Shown here: piece by piece, positions 34,815-46,235 of the stretch | How the letters are laid out: every line of letters starts with the position of its first letter | Position numbering within the stretch: position 1 is the first letter of the stretch | Source of the DNA: Hysterangium stoloniferum | Lineage: Eukaryota; Basidiomycota; Agaricomycetes; Hysterangiales; Hysterangiaceae | Reading direction: 5' to 3' | Assembly (NCBI GenBank): GCA_015178975.1 | Contig: WHVD01000200.1 | Coordinates: forward strand, 1-64,000 | DNA length: 64,000 bases | Program-made: the position numbers and the translations under genes | The notes under the pieces: generated by a model | What the model saw: only the letters and a program-made list of their open reading frames with translations | What the model was told of the DNA's origin: nothing | Databases searched by the model: none

Positions 34815-35112
34815 GTGAGGAATTGTCATGTTAATATATTCCCTACTCACCTAGTTCTTTGCAGCTCACCAATGGATCAAAAAAAAAAGGCGAGTATCTT
34901 TTGAATTGACTGTTCATTCCTTTCACTTATTGTTCAAAACTACAGGGAAACCAACTAACAAGGAACAAAAATGAAGTGAGTATCGTTTGAGTCAACCCTT
35001 CATTTCTTTCGCTTATTATTCAAAACTACAGGAGCAGTCAATGATCATGAACGAAGGGTAAGCATCCTTTGTCATTACCATCCATCCCTTTTCTTATAGT
35101 ACATCTTCTCAG
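34815..35112 (+). other. Run of intron-like repeats with 25-30 nt microexons
   Basis: Four consecutive intron-like segments, 34815-34864 (GTGAGG..CAG), 34890-34945 (GCGAGTATC..CTACAG), 34976-35031 (GTGAGTATC..CTACAG) and 35058-35112 (GTAAGCATC..CTCAG), separate 25-, 30- and 26-nt pieces that resemble one another (ACCAA...AACAAAAATGAA type). The second and third are each 56 bp and about 80 per cent identical. This is a tandemly duplicated exon-intron unit. No parent gene recognised. Confidence 0.45.
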
Positions 35113-35145
35113 ACATGTCAGGTACATATCAAACAAGAGAGGGGT

Positions 35146-35768
35146 ATGGCGGCTAAGTGGCATATGTCGTCAATCCTGGTCTTGTGTTATACTGACCGCT
35201 TGTTCAGGTAGTGGGTTAAAATCCCACAAAGCCACCAGGGAGTTTTAGTGGGTATTGCGCTTGGCGTGGAGCCCCACAGTACCCACATTGGGTCTGTGTC
35301 ACTGCATTTCTTCCTGGCCACATCCACACATGCGTCATCCAGGCCATCTTGGGCCATGGCTTCTTTGGAGCCTACTACCAACGTTTCCTGACCTCCCCAC
35401 CTCCTGCCCCTGTGGCACAGAAGACATCCAGTCCCACCTCCACATCCTTTCCAAGTGCCCCCTTCATGAGGAACACTGCCTCTGCACTGCCTCTCAAGAA
35501 ATATCACTCCCCATTATCCTTGGCACCCACAAGGGCCTTGAAGCCCTAGCTGAGTTCATCGCCACCTCCGATGCTTTCTGGAAAGCATAACCTGCCCACC
35601 CTGCCCACCCTCCCCTTCCCTACATTTGACCCTCTTGCCTATACCAACCAGCTATATACATATCCTGCCGCCCCCCCCACCTACCATCAGGGTACTTTTT
35701 CTCCCAACCACTATGTATCTTAGTTATGTGATATGATATATAAATGTATTAAAATAATAATAAAAAGA
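35146..35768 (+). mobile_element. LINE 3' end with a tRNA-like head
   Basis: 35255-35590 encodes the same C-terminus as the LINE at 8057-8741: HMRHPGHLG, then CPCGTEDIQSHLHILSKCPL (CCHC knuckle), and ends FIATSDAFWKA. The tail runs to an A-rich end (AATAATAATAAAAAG, about 35768). In front, 35146-35230 has a GGCTAAGTGG A-box-like string, a GGTTAAAATCCCA B-box-like string and a perfect 5-bp T-arm (GTGGG/CCCAC), so it may be a tRNA-derived promoter of a SINE-like or chimeric copy. No target duplication found. Confidence 0.55.
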
Positions 35769-36140
35769 TGGAGGCATGTGATATATGTCTTTGACAATGC
35801 TCAGTCTTTGACTGTGTGTGTCTGTAGATGTTTTGATTGGTCTGGTTTTCATGGTCTAGACCTGGGTGAACATCCTTTGTACCCTTTTGTATGTATATAC
35901 TTACATGCCTTATGCATGCTGATGAATCCTGAACTTCTACCTTATACCTATACTTGAGCGCTCTTACATATCAAATATACATTATTTGCCATTTTCTTCT
36001 TACTCTGGCTTGGAGCATGGATCAGCCCTTGAAATCATTATGTTGCCTGAAATTACATGAATTGTACTTGCAGTAAAAATTTTCAAGGGCATTTCAAGTG
36101 TGAAATACTGGCTTATTTACCTTACTTATTTTAAATATGA
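35769..36140. other. Unassigned sequence
   Basis: No gene, repeat end or family similarity seen. Confidence 0.4.
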
Positions 36141-36145
36141 TTAAG

Positions 36146-36440
36146 TGCAATAAGGGAGATCAAGTGCCAAAAACATTTTCCTGATGTATGTAGGTACTAA
36201 GTAACTTAGATAGAGTGGTGTAGAATATAAACCAGTGATATAGCTGGGCTTCCAGTTGAGGTCTCTACCCCTCAACTGGACTAACTATACTGTACTAAGT
36301 GGTCTGTGCACTGGTCTGTAGGACTATCTGCTCAGGAACTATCTAATAATAACTATCACATGATGTGAACCAGTTGAATTGATACAGACACAAAACGAGA
36401 TATGAGGTCATAGCTAATTGTATATACTCATATTCTAACA
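36146..36440 (+). mobile_element. Solo LTR, family beta, copy 2 (295 bp)
   Basis: Starts TGCAATAAGG, ends ATTCTAACA, flanked by TTAAG (36141-36145 and 36441-36445). From about 36225 on it matches copy 1 (GTGATAT, CTCAACTGGACTAACTA, GGTCTGTGCACTGG). The 5' third is strongly diverged. Confidence 0.75.
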
Positions 36441-36445
36441 TTAAG

Positions 36446-36618
36446 TCCACTGGAGCCTATATAGTTCAAAGACGGTGAGGGCATTTTGCTTACGAAGGTA
36501 GGGATGACATGCTGTGAATCCTGTGTAAGCACAGCCACGAGTCTGTAGAACACTCTGACTGACTGCACTATAAAAGCCTGGCACTTTCTTCTAGTGCAAG
36601 TACGACTGCTATGCCCAA
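36446..36618 (+). promoter_or_regulatory. Promoter of gene 1 copy E
   Basis: Conserved upstream sequence with TATAAAAG at 36569, the best TATA match among the copies, 50 bp before the ATG at 36619. Confidence 0.55.
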
Positions 36619-38856
36619 ATGTCTGCTTTCAATGAGACAACTCTGGGGAATCACGATGGGGCCACGGGTCAGACCTACCTTGAAGGCGTTGAGCTACCAC
36701 CCTTAGCCCCCCCAGGTGTATGGAGTTCAGAGCGATGGCAGATCATTAAGACTGGGATGAGAGAGATATTCAGGGAGAAGCTTCGAGAACGATGGGGATG
36801 TAACGAACCCGGCCATGATTTATGTTATCGGGCCCCCGATGACGAGGAGCACATACAACTGTCTGGGAACAATATAGAGGTCTGGGTGAGTAAAGTATAA
36901 TGCTATTTCCATGTTATCTGTGTCACATGCGGCACATTTCAGTGTCAAGGAGGAACAACCTACCATGACCCACCTACTGTTGTTACGGTATCGACATCCA
37001 ACCTCAGTCCGTATCGCAGTCATGCCGAGGACTGGGGAATGATCTCACAGAGTCTTGGGACATCTTCAAGTGTTGAAATTAGCCCCGGGTATTACTGTGG
37101 AGTTGGTTTGGAAAGGTTTGGGATGAATGCCCTGCACAGTGCAAAGAAAGCCTCGCTGATGGCAAAGTTGACAGTATATAAGCAAATCATGAGTCAACTG
37201 TCTCAAGACGACGGTGCCTTTAGCAAGTTTGTACACAAGCATCTCACCCTGCCAAGACTGGGAAGGCTAGTTCAAGACAGTGTTGATTTAGTGAGGTTGA
37301 TAACTCAGCATCCATCACTTGATACACTCGAAATCCTCATGTCTGAGTCATAGACCCACATATCCGCCTCAAATTTGCAGAAGAGCGACAAGGGTTTTAG
37401 AATATTCCTGGATGTCTTCACTTCACATGCAGCCGAGTAGCAAAGGTCACACTTCCCGACTTTTGCTATCTTTGGCTTCGGCCTTCATTTACTGCCCCAG
37501 TGTCCATTGGTTAGATAGACACGCGTCACCTGCGATTAGGTCATCACTGTACAACGTTATAGTCAAGTCACCGCTGCACACCAACTTGGATGAGGTTGCA
37601 TCAACATTTATTATACAATTTGCCTGTTATCTAACAGGATTTGGTGATTCTTGGACCATTATCGGCCTTGTGCATATCGTGGAAGCTATCTGCCACGTGC
37701 GTCAACTATCTGTAGAGGAGCTCACGGCGATCAGAGGTTACATTGAATTATGGTTAAAACCGTGCGTCGCGACATGACATCATTTCATCCTGCCCACCAA
37801 AACCATAACAGACAAAATCACCGACTATCTCCCCATTATAGAAATCCTATCCGGCTTCTCCTGTGTTGCATCCACCAAGATGCATGGTTTCGAGATATTG
37901 CTAGAGATGCATTAAACATTCTGCTGCACGAGATACACATGCATATAGTGTCATTGAAACATCATATTGATTCGGACGCATCACATTTACTGTATCAGAA
38001 TATTTACTCCTTGCAAACCTTTTTCAATGACAGAACACTTCTCACCGATCACATCAACCAGCTGAATGTGGTTTCTGCGCTCATTAGGCCCATCGTACGG
38101 TATGTTCACAATATTTTACATTATAGCACCGTCTTACATCCGCCAATGAAACTGTCCTACCAGTCTCATTCTGATGGAAGGGAGTCCTAATCGGGATCTC
38201 CTTGGGTATGGTGAGCGAATAATCGCATTGACTCTAAAGCTGATAGCTTGTAAGGCTGTCAGTATCAGCCTCACTCGGTCAACACGGACAGGACTAAGTT
38301 TTCTTTATTTTTACATCTCAGTAGGATACAAGGTGAATGCGAGGTTCCCTAGGGAAGAGTGGGGAAAGGATTAATGGTCAAGGAGAAGATATTTTATCAC
38401 TATAAGATATGGGGTTTTTATATAGAGTCAAGGTGAATGGGGTGGAAGAACAAGGAACCGCATGATCAGGCACAGGGGTGCTACTTAACAATAAAGTGGC
38501 GGATCAATGAGTGGCTGATGGGAGAGGTTGGTGATGATGACCGCATGATAAGGCACAAGGGTGCTACCAAATGGCGGAACAATGAGTGGTTGATGGGAGA
38601 GGTTGGTGATGACGTATGTGGTAAGGTGGCCAGGCTTACATAGCTGGATCTTCCGAGCCCGAATCTGCGTTTACCACGGTGCGCAGCCACAATACCATCC
38701 CCATTCGTTTCTCTTTTTCCACATTGTGACATTATGCGCGGCATGACCAACGACAAATTCTTCAATTCCGCGCTTAAAACTTTAGATTTCACCGCGCGTT
38801 CCTTCCTTTGCGTCGTTGCCACTCCTTCCGCTTGTGTGTCGGTAAGGTCTAATTAG
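36619..38856 (+). pseudogene. Gene 1 copy E, intact through exon 4, exon 5 disrupted
   Basis: Exons 36619-36885, 36943-37295, 37354-37761, 37812-38099, and 5 from 38164 to 38856. Exons 1-4 are open, with whole-codon deletions relative to copy B, and intron 2 uses GTTGAT as donor instead of GTAGGG. Exon 5 is split by solo LTR delta at 38249-38640, and beyond it a 2-base loss (ATCCCCATTCG) shifts the frame. CNEPGHDLCYR is conserved. It ends at the shared palindrome: gene 1 TAG 38854-38856, gene 2 TAG 38851-38849. An otherwise young copy killed by the LTR insertion. Confidence 0.78.
38249..38640 (+). mobile_element. Solo LTR, family delta, copy 1 (392 bp)
   Basis: TGTAAGGCTGTC...GCCAGGCTTACA, flanked by TAGCT (38244-38248, 38641-38645), in gene 1 copy E exon 5. 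It contains an internal direct repeat of about 75-80 bp (CCGCATGAT.AGGCACA...GAGGTTGGTGATGA). The second copy is at 59050-59417. Confidence 0.85.
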
Positions 38857-39142
38857 AACCCCAGATCAGTGGTGGAGGAACATGGTTACCCTGACAAAGG
38901 TCTTGCACCATCATTTGGATACACTCGCTGATCATTTCTCTTCGATGATGCCGATACATCTCAATCAAACCACGAGGAGCCCAATCGCGTCGCCGTTTAT
39001 TCAACTCACTTTGCAGCCGGGGTTGCAGATGGTATAAAGCTATATTGTTTGAGCCGATGTAACAATGAATATAGTCACTTTGTATTATCGCTGTGAGCTC
39101 TGCAGTTGTCCCCATACATGTGTTGAATACATTTGGAGGCAC
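38849..39142 (-). CDS. Gene 2 of unit E, last exon open (97 aa)
   Basis: MPPNVFNTCMGTTAELTAII...IWGSN-stop, closely similar to the unit I version (1933-2217) with four extra codons (YRHHRRE versus YRRE). It overlaps gene 1 copy E by 8 bp at CTAATTAG. Decayed upstream blocks extend to about 39880, including one open to 39260. Unrecognised; preservation of this frame in units I, C and E argues that it is real. Confidence 0.5.
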   Translation of the reverse strand: MPPNVFNTCMGTTAELTAIIQSDYIHCYIGSNNIALYHLQPRLQSELNKRRRDWAPRGLIEMYRHHRREMISECIQMMVQDLCQGNHVPPPLIWGSN

Positions 39143-39990
39143 TAGCCGTGCCTACACTAACATCCGAATCATGAACGACACTTGTTTTAAGTAAGATGTC
39201 AATTTCAATGCATGTCTCCTTCAGGCTCATCATACTTTCAGGCCGGTGTTCAATTGACACGATCCATGATCTTCAAACCGAGTGCCTTCACACCGTGCGA
39301 GGCAATGCATTGGGCGAATTCCTTAAACTAAGTTTCTTCGGTTGACAACTTGACAATAAAGCTGCCATAGGTCGAGAAAATCTAAGAGCGCATACAGTGA
39401 CGTTTGACCATTGCCCCGAACTCTGCAGCTTGTATGCGTTGATGCCATACGTCAGTCGAATACACTTGCGGGAACCACCCGTGGCTAGACTGAGATCCTA
39501 TTTATAAATGACAATCATTTCAAACGGACCGCGAACTTGAGAGTTGTATGAAACTACATAATTTGACGCAATTTAAAAGTGACGATATTCAGTAATGATC
39601 GCTGCGAGGTTCTCTAGACTGATGTTGAATATATTCCGAAAGCTACTCGCTGAAATCACATCGTATATACTAGCGGTGATAATGTCAATCGAATACCACT
39701 AGGGGGACTCGAATAAGGCCGTCCCACCGTTATTCTCGTGTCACTTGTTTGGGCGTGTTTGGCCGAACAGGAAGCCGGGCCAAGTCATTGGAAAACACAT
39801 CATCCAAATACTGGCACTTCTTCACATTGTCGTGAGCTTTCACCTTGTATGAGAAAAACGTAGCTCGTAGTCATGTCAGGTGGGATCACTTATCAACTCA
39901 GAGCTGAATAATACAATACCTATGACGACCCGCCGCGTGCAGAAGCTAAGCCCCCGAGAAATCTCTGTGTTTCAATGTTTCAGTCGCTAG
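39143..39990 (-). pseudogene. Upstream exons of gene 2, unit E (decayed)
   Basis: Same order of blocks as in units B-D (WILSIEH/PES block, VFNT-type repeats, then the fragment upstream). Stops interrupt all frames. Confidence 0.4.
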
Positions 39991-40308
39991 CATGACACTA
40001 CGCGCCACGACAGTTTATTTTACTCGCTATCCCGACATTTCCCCTATTGCTTCCATTTATGTTCACTGGCGTTTATTCCACCAATTGTCATGTTTGAATC
40101 GTTTCATTTCGAGTAGTAGCAAAAAAGCCATTTTATTTAATCTAATATTAAAGAACTCATCGACTAGATCCGTGGCCACTTGAATGTTACTTGTCGTCAC
40201 CTGTTCCTTCCTATGCGTAGTCGCCACACCTTTCACTGATGTGTCGGTAGCATTGAATAATTCGACTTACATCTCCATTTTCCGGGAAATAACCCCCGGA
40301 ACATAACT

Positions 40309-40821
40309 ATGAGGCTTCCAGGCCGTTTTCTCAAAAATAATGCTAGTGAGTTACTCGCCATAATGGTGCTGGCCAAGAAGACACTCCCAGATGTCAGCTT
40401 AAACAATGGCAAGGACTCACAGTTCTTCATAATCCTTGATATACCTTGCCATTGTCACATCGAACAGAGTTGCTACATTATGCGGCGAAGAAATAATCGG
40501 GGTTACTCTGATCCTGATAGCTGTGGATCTCCCGACCTCGGACCCCCGTGCACCACGGTGCGCAGCTTCAATACCATCGCCATTCTTGTTTCTCTCCTCA
40601 TACATTGGGACGCGATCCTCGATTCAATCAAAGAAGGATCCATGATCGACTATGAAGGTCTAGTTCTCACCGCCAAGTCCTTCTTACGTGTCGACACCGC
40701 ACTTTTCACTGGCGCATCCGTATCATCTAATCCTGGTCTCAGTGGTAAAGAAACATCGTTGGCCTGGGGAAGGTCTTGCTGGATCAATTTGGCCCGATCT
40801 ATAATCGTTTCTCTTCGATAA
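40309..40821 (+). CDS. Subfamily III paralogue of gene 1, open for 170 aa
   Basis: MRLPGRFLKNNASELLAIMV ... KDSQFFIIL ... CTTVRSFNTIAILVSLLIH, then SMIDYEGLVLTAKSFLRVDT, ending a little after a region matching the gene 1 C-terminus (gene 1: CTTVRSLDTIAILVSLLPHC ... FTARSFLCVVATPS). So it is a short relative in which the last gene 1 exon is joined to a different front. The frame runs in one piece, perhaps through a former intron near 40490. Similar pieces: 43290-43570 (+), 26479-26880 (+), 4440-4760 (+), 745-430 (-). Function unknown; may be a pseudogene. Confidence 0.45.
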   Translation: MRLPGRFLKNNASELLAIMVLAKKTLPDVSLNNGKDSQFFIILDIPCHCHIEQSCYIMRRRNNRGYSDPDSCGSPDLGPPCTTVRSFNTIAILVSLLIHWDAILDSIKEGSMIDYEGLVLTAKSFLRVDTALFTGASVSSNPGLSGKETSLAWGRSCWINLARSIIVSLR

Positions 40822-41200
40822 TGCCGACTCCCTAGGAGGAGGATAGTGCTATTTCACTTTAATTTCTTCGCTTCATACCTGGATTTCCAAGCGGTATAAA
40901 GCTACATAGTTTGAGTCAATGTAAGAGCGTATACAGCTACTTTTCACCTTCGCGGATTCTCCGCACCTCCTATTCATGGATGGCAAGCGTATACGTTGAA
41001 TATATTGGCAAGTGGCTACAATGATATCCGATTTATGAACGACAATCACTTCAAGTAGAATGCCGCTGGAAAGTGTCAAAGAAAGCCCGGCGATTGTTAT
41101 TCTCATGTCAATTGGGATGCCAGGAAGCAACCCATTGAAGAATAATAAAGAACACTACAACAATCACTGACCGATGGAATCCACTTCCATGCCGATAGTT
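40822..41200 (-). pseudogene. Gene 2-type repeat block
   Basis: 41130-40873 reads MLPGIPIDMRITIAGLSLTL ... IRSYIDSNYVALYRLE, recalling the RSYIGSNNIALYHLQ repeat of gene 2. Diverged single block. Confidence 0.4.
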
Positions 41201-41750
41201 GTCTCATCCTAATGGTCCAGCTTTGTCTATTTCGGACAGACACTCTAAAAAGATGTATGGTTGGGTAGAGGGAGAGCGTTAGCTCTCTGCGTGTGTGTGG
41301 GAAGACTCACTGCTCGGGAGGGCAGGGATTCATTGCGCATTAACAGATCATGATATTGTCTCATCCGATATAATGTGATTAATATACTACTTCGAAAACA
41401 AATGATTATTGCAATAATGCAACTGCCTTCGAGGAAAGGGCCGGGGTGGGTGGGTAAAAATTAATTAGATAAGTTTTATAGAGAAATTATAAGACGTCAG
41501 TGGGTGAAAACTAAAGACTATGGATCGACAGCGTCGTCATAAGAGAACAAAAGTGTGGAAGTGCTTCATACGCTCGGCTGGACGTTGAGTGCCGAACTAC
41601 TCCTGGCTAGCTAGGGATCATGTGGCATTCAATACTATATTCCCAAGAAATATTTTTGTTCATTAATTATCTCAAAGAAATTTTGAGGGATGATTTTGTT
41701 GTTATCCTGCTGCACTTGACAATATCTGAGAGCCATGACATTATGATGCA
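41201..41750. other. Unassigned sequence
   Basis: No ORF, terminal repeats or family similarity recognised. A G-rich strand near 41260-41330 (GGGAGAGCG, GGGAGGGCAGGG) stands out but I cannot assign it. Confidence 0.35.
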
Positions 41751-42650
41751 TAGTCTTGACAAGTGTCGTATATTCTGCCCATTCTCTTTCTGACAATAAC
41801 CAATTATCAGTTTAGAAGTTTGTAAGACTCAGAGTAGCTCGATGATTCCTTGAATGATAAATCAGCAAAAACGAGAAAATCAAGGATGAATTGTAGTGAT
41901 AAACCCAGAGCTACGTTGAATGACCATCGTGTGGGAATGAAGAGGGACTGTTACAGTGACCTATGTGGAGCTAAAAGGGCAGAGTGAAATAGGCAGCAAC
42001 GAAAGGGCAGAAAAATGGCAGAACAGGGGGATGTGTAGGCATAGCCCAGAATGGTAAATCTTTACATACCAGAAGAGATCCACCCAATACGTGAAGCTAC
42101 AGGGGGTAACAATGCTTGGTCTACCTTGTTGTCGCTTTGAAACGCCATATCCATGCATCAATTCAACTCAGACAGTCAGATAATAAAAAAGGCTCGCTAT
42201 AAGTAAGTGTTGCCTGATAGGGATTATATTAGAATCTATTAATACACATCCAAATGGATTTGTCACGATGAAGGATATGTCGAAGGCGGATAAAGAAAAC
42301 AGGTTGCTTACTATTAACGTGACTGAGCCATCACTTGCCCTGGATTTCTCCTGGGTGAAAGTTTGTAAAATTAAACAGGAAATATGCAATCTCTCTGGAC
42401 AAAGCCTGAGGCTGACAGCGCCAACTTGAAGACAGCAACCGGTGGCCATCGCTCTGGACTGCATTCATATTACACATGGCAATGTCACTTCTCGATATCA
42501 GAAAAGCCATTCGCTTTCAACTCTGATGCACAAGAATGCTAGAAATTCTATACAATGAGGTGACACATTGACTAAAATGTTGTGTGAGCCTTCAGTGGGA
42601 GGCATAAGAAAGTAGCAAGGTAACCTCATTACAGTGGAGCATATAATGAA
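41751..42650 (+). other. Upstream module and promoter fragment of a lost gene 1 copy
   Basis: Matches 44780-46080 and 21900-22880, including the TEPSLALDFSWVKV motif (about 42328-42365) and the GTGAGCCTTCAGTGGGAGGC block near 42585. The gene 1 that should follow is absent: similarity stops near 42648. Confidence 0.5.
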
Positions 42651-42659
42651 GCCATAACC

Positions 42660-42971
42660 TGTTAGAATATGATAATGTGATTAACTGTAACCTCATATCT
42701 CGTCTTGTGACTGTATAGGTTCCGCCCAGTTCACACATGTGATTGTTATATATAGTTTAGTGTTCACTAGATCCATAGCATGTTCGTGCACAGACCAGTG
42801 CACAGACCACGTATTCTAGTATATAGTTAGTTCAGATGAGGAGTAGATCCCTCATCTGAAAGCCTAGTTATATCACTGGTTTAGCATCTACCTGCTCTAC
42901 TCTTAGTGGCTACACTCCAACTGTAGAGAGTCCTTGTACTGTGATGACCAGGCTAGCAGATTATTCAAACA
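42660..42971 (-). mobile_element. Solo LTR, family beta, copy 3 (312 bp), reversed
   Basis: Plus strand TGTTAGAATATG...TTCAAACA, flanked by TAACC (42655-42659, 42972-42976). It is the reverse complement of the copies at 7412 and 36146, with the same GATGAGGAGTAG hairpin. Confidence 0.85.
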
Positions 42972-42976
42972 TAACC

Positions 42977-43285
42977 AATGTAAGCTCTGTAGTGTAGTTG
43001 TAGTGGTACTTTGTTCACGTATTTTGTATCAGTAATCTCCCTTGGTTGCCCGTTCAATTCCCGTTTTACACAATTATTATATTTACTATGTATTCCTCTT
43101 GGGCGCCTAAAGTACATGTAGTGGAAATGGGGTCTGTTTGAATGAGGCGTCCGAGAGACCCTCAGCCTTCTTTTTATTTCTAACTCGTCTCCCAAATCAG
43201 GCCTGATCCAGTGGTCGGCAAATCTGAGCGTCTGACTGACCTGCTCAGGCCTGCTCCTGCTCAGGTCTGAGCAGAGGTTTTCTAT
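42977..43285. other. Unassigned, non-family sequence
   Basis: Together with 42648-42659 it interrupts family sequence and contains the solo LTR, so it is probably an older insertion. A short CTGCTCAGG repeat lies near 43238-43268. No ORF. Confidence 0.35.
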
Positions 43286-43289
43286 TTTT

Positions 43290-43570
43290 GTGACAATGCG
43301 TAGTCGCTACATTATGTGGCGAAGAAATAATCGCGGTTACTCTGATCCTGAGAGCTGTGGATCTCTCGACCCCAGACCCGCGTGTACCACGGTGCGCAGC
43401 TTCAATATCATCGCCATTCTCGTTTCTCCCCTCATACATTGGGACGCAATCCGCGGTTCAATCAAAGAAGGATCCGTGGTCGACTATGAAGGTCTAGTTA
43501 TCACCGCCAAGTCCTTCTTACGTGTCGACACCACACTTTTCACTGGCTCATCCGTATCGTCTAATATCAT
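43290..43570 (+). pseudogene. Subfamily III fragment
   Basis: Reads CTTVRSFNIIAILVSPLIHW ... FLRVDTTLFTGSSVSSN, close to 40560-40730 and matching the gene 1 C-terminus. The front is missing. Confidence 0.5.
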
Positions 43571-44248
43571 TGTAGTATCAAAGAATCAATTCCATTCAGC
43601 CATACAGGGAATAATAGAGCCTATTGTGAGTAAGTATGACTTGACACTCGATTATATGTACAATTTGTCAATACAAATTCTGATGGACACGCCATAATCA
43701 AAATATTTCCAAGTCAGACCCTTGTGTGCCTCGGGGGAGTCTGCGGTGGGAACTTTGATCTTATGTCACTATTTTTCTTGCTCAGACGTTGAACAAAATT
43801 CAAGCCGATTCATATGTCAAGGGTGAAGGATGAAATGACGTTGCTTGGCATCAACCCGACTAGACCATGACTTGCCCTGGGTTTAAGGTTTTAATAAAAT
43901 TAAACAGGTAGCCCGCACTCTCGCAAGAAAAAGTTTCACGTTAACAACGACAACTTGAAAGCGGCAGTGAATCAGCATAGCTCTGGACTGTATTTATATT
44001 ATTCATGGTAATGCCACTTCTCGAATAAGAGAAAAGCCGTTTTACTTTCAACCCTGACGCTCAATAACACCCTAAATACTATATTATGGTCACAATTGTC
44101 TAAAATATTACTAGATACTGTGTGAGCCTTCAGCAGAAGGCGTAAGAAAGGAGTGAAGTGACTACGTCCACTGGAATCTATATAGGTTAAGGAAGGTGAG
44201 GGGATTTTGCTTCCGATGGCAGGGATGACATACTGTGAATCCTATGTA
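43571..44248 (+). other. Upstream module and promoter block of gene 1 copy F
   Basis: Begins IIVVSKNQFHSAIQGIIEPI (43565 on), also present reversed at 62550-62420, followed by module sequence and the GTGAGCCTTCAGCAGAAGG block at 44121. Confidence 0.45.
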
Positions 44249-44530
44249 TGTTAAGTAGAAGACAAGAATTCGGAAGGGTAGAGTCTAAATTCTAAGCTCA
44301 GTGAGTGAGTGAGTAAACTTCACATATCGCGACTCTTTATTTACTTTCTAATTATTTTTAGGAGAGTTATTAGGAGAATAAAAAGGGGAAATTTTGATGC
44401 TCGAAGTTTCTAGTCCATTGCATCATTGGAGTTACTCCCCCCTTTAACGGCACTACAATATATGCGCATATATACTCGTCATCGGATCCATATTTCGGTT
44501 ACGTTTTAAGCGAAGACTTGATTACTAACA
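44249..44530 (+). mobile_element. Solo LTR, family epsilon (282 bp)
   Basis: TGTTAAGTAGAAG...GATTACTAACA, flanked by ATGTA (44244-44248, 44531-44535), inserted in the upstream region of gene 1 copy F. No ORF. Confidence 0.85.
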
Positions 44531-44635
44531 ATGTAAACACGGCCAGGAGGCTGTACCTTGGTGGAATTATCTCCGACCGATGGGGCATAAAGACGAGGCA
44601 CCCCCTTCTCTTGTAAGTAAGACTGTTACTCACCA

Positions 44636-44715
44636 ATGTCTACTTCCAACGAGACGACTCTGGGGAATCACGATTCGGCAACGGCTGGGATCAACCTTGA
44701 AGATATTGAGGAAGA
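44636..44715 (+). pseudogene. Gene 1 copy F, stub of exon 1
   Basis: ATG at 44636 and about 27 codons (MSTSNETTLGNHDSATAGIN...) with the TATA-like CATAAAGAC upstream at 44586. Similarity breaks off after LEDIEE and joins other family sequence, so only the first fifth of exon 1 remains. Confidence 0.7.
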
Positions 44716-46235
44716 GGATAATATCTTTCCTTTTTCATTTGTTTTCAGGTCGCTTTGGCGGCATTAATAGTTGCATAAACCTACATCATTTGAGTCCGGT
44801 TGAAAGCTCATACAATCACTTCTTATGCTCACTGCAACTCTGAAATTCATTGCTGATGAGGATTGTGTCCATGATACCTTTGGCTTTGTGTTTTGTGATA
44901 CTAATAATGAAATATATTGTAAGACTATATATATACGTCTCACGGCAGCAAATATTCCTGGACTGTTTCTGAACCAGTCTGAGACAGGGTTCAACCATTG
45001 CCACTGTCTTTGAAAGGGATTGCTGTCGTTTTCGGTCCGGTACCAGCATACCGAAGTATAATTATCACCAAGAGTGATCCAAATGGCGCTCCCGAGACAT
45101 AATTTTCTTGTTATCCTGCTGCACTTGAGATTATCTGAGAGCCAGGACACTATGATGCACTGCCGTGGCAAGTGTCGCATATTCGGCCCATTTCTTGACG
45201 ACAATAGCCGACTATTAGCTAGGAAGTACGTTACGACTCAGGGTACCTTGTCCATTCCTTGACTTACAAATTAGCCAAACGAAAAAATGAAGTATCGATT
45301 GTGGTGATAAACGCAGGGCTGCGATGAATGGCCATCGTGTGGGAACGAAGAGGGATTGTTACAGCGACCCATGTGGAGCTCACAGGGCGCAGTGGAATTG
45401 GCAGCACCGAAGGGGGCAGAAAGATGGCAGAAAAGTGGAATGTATTAGCATAGCCAGCGTGGTGAATCTTTATATACCGCAAGAGCTCCGCCTGCAATAG
45501 GTCAAACTACGGGTGGGGTCACAATGCTTGATCTACCTTGTCATCGTCGCATTGAAGAGCAATGTCCACGCATCAATCGTGTGAGCGTGGGGCGAAACAT
45601 TCCACTCAGACAGACAGGCAATAATAAGGCTAGCTGTCAGTGTCGCCTGAGACGAGATTATATTTAGAATGTGTTAATACACACCCGGATGGATTCGTCA
45701 CAACCAAGGATATGGCGAGGGCGAATGAAAAATCACGTCGCATTAATGCGACTAGGCCATCACTGGCCCTGGGTTTCTCCTCAGTGAAAGTTTTCAAAAT
45801 TAAACAGGGATTGTGCAATCACTCTGGACAAAGCCTGAGGCTGATAGCGGCAACTTGAAGGCAGTGACCATTGGGCATCGCTCCGGACCGCATTTATATG
45901 GTACATGGCAATGTCACTTCTCGATATGCGAAAAGCGGTTTTTCTCTCAACTCTGACGCTGAGAAATGCTATACTATGAGGTGACAATCGACTGAACCAT
46001 TATTATATGCTGTGTGAGCTTTCAGTGGAAGGCGTAAGTAGTCACCTCATTACAGTAGAGTTTATAAGGTTCAAGGAAGGTGAGGGAACCTTGTGGACGA
46101 AGACAGGAATGAAATGCTGTGTATCCCGTGTAAGTACGGCCATAATGCTGTGCCTTCATGGAATTAACTCTCCGACTGGTTGCGGCATAAAAACAAGGCA
46201 CCCCCTTCTAGTGTAGGTGAGACTGCTACCCACCA
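44716..46235 (+). other. Upstream module and promoter of gene 1 copy G
   Basis: Module as in 21541-22790 (INATRPSLALGFSSVK motif near 45740-45790), then the conserved promoter block with an ORF 46007-46216 matching the one before copy B, and the TATA-like CATAAAAAC 50 bp before the ATG at 46236. Confidence 0.5.

Noticed and set aside
35146..35230. Functional tRNA gene
   Set aside because: The acceptor and D arms do not pair well; only the box-like strings and T arm are convincing.
38437..38822. ORFs spanning solo LTR delta and its flanks
   Set aside because: They cross the insertion junctions and have no counterpart in other copies.
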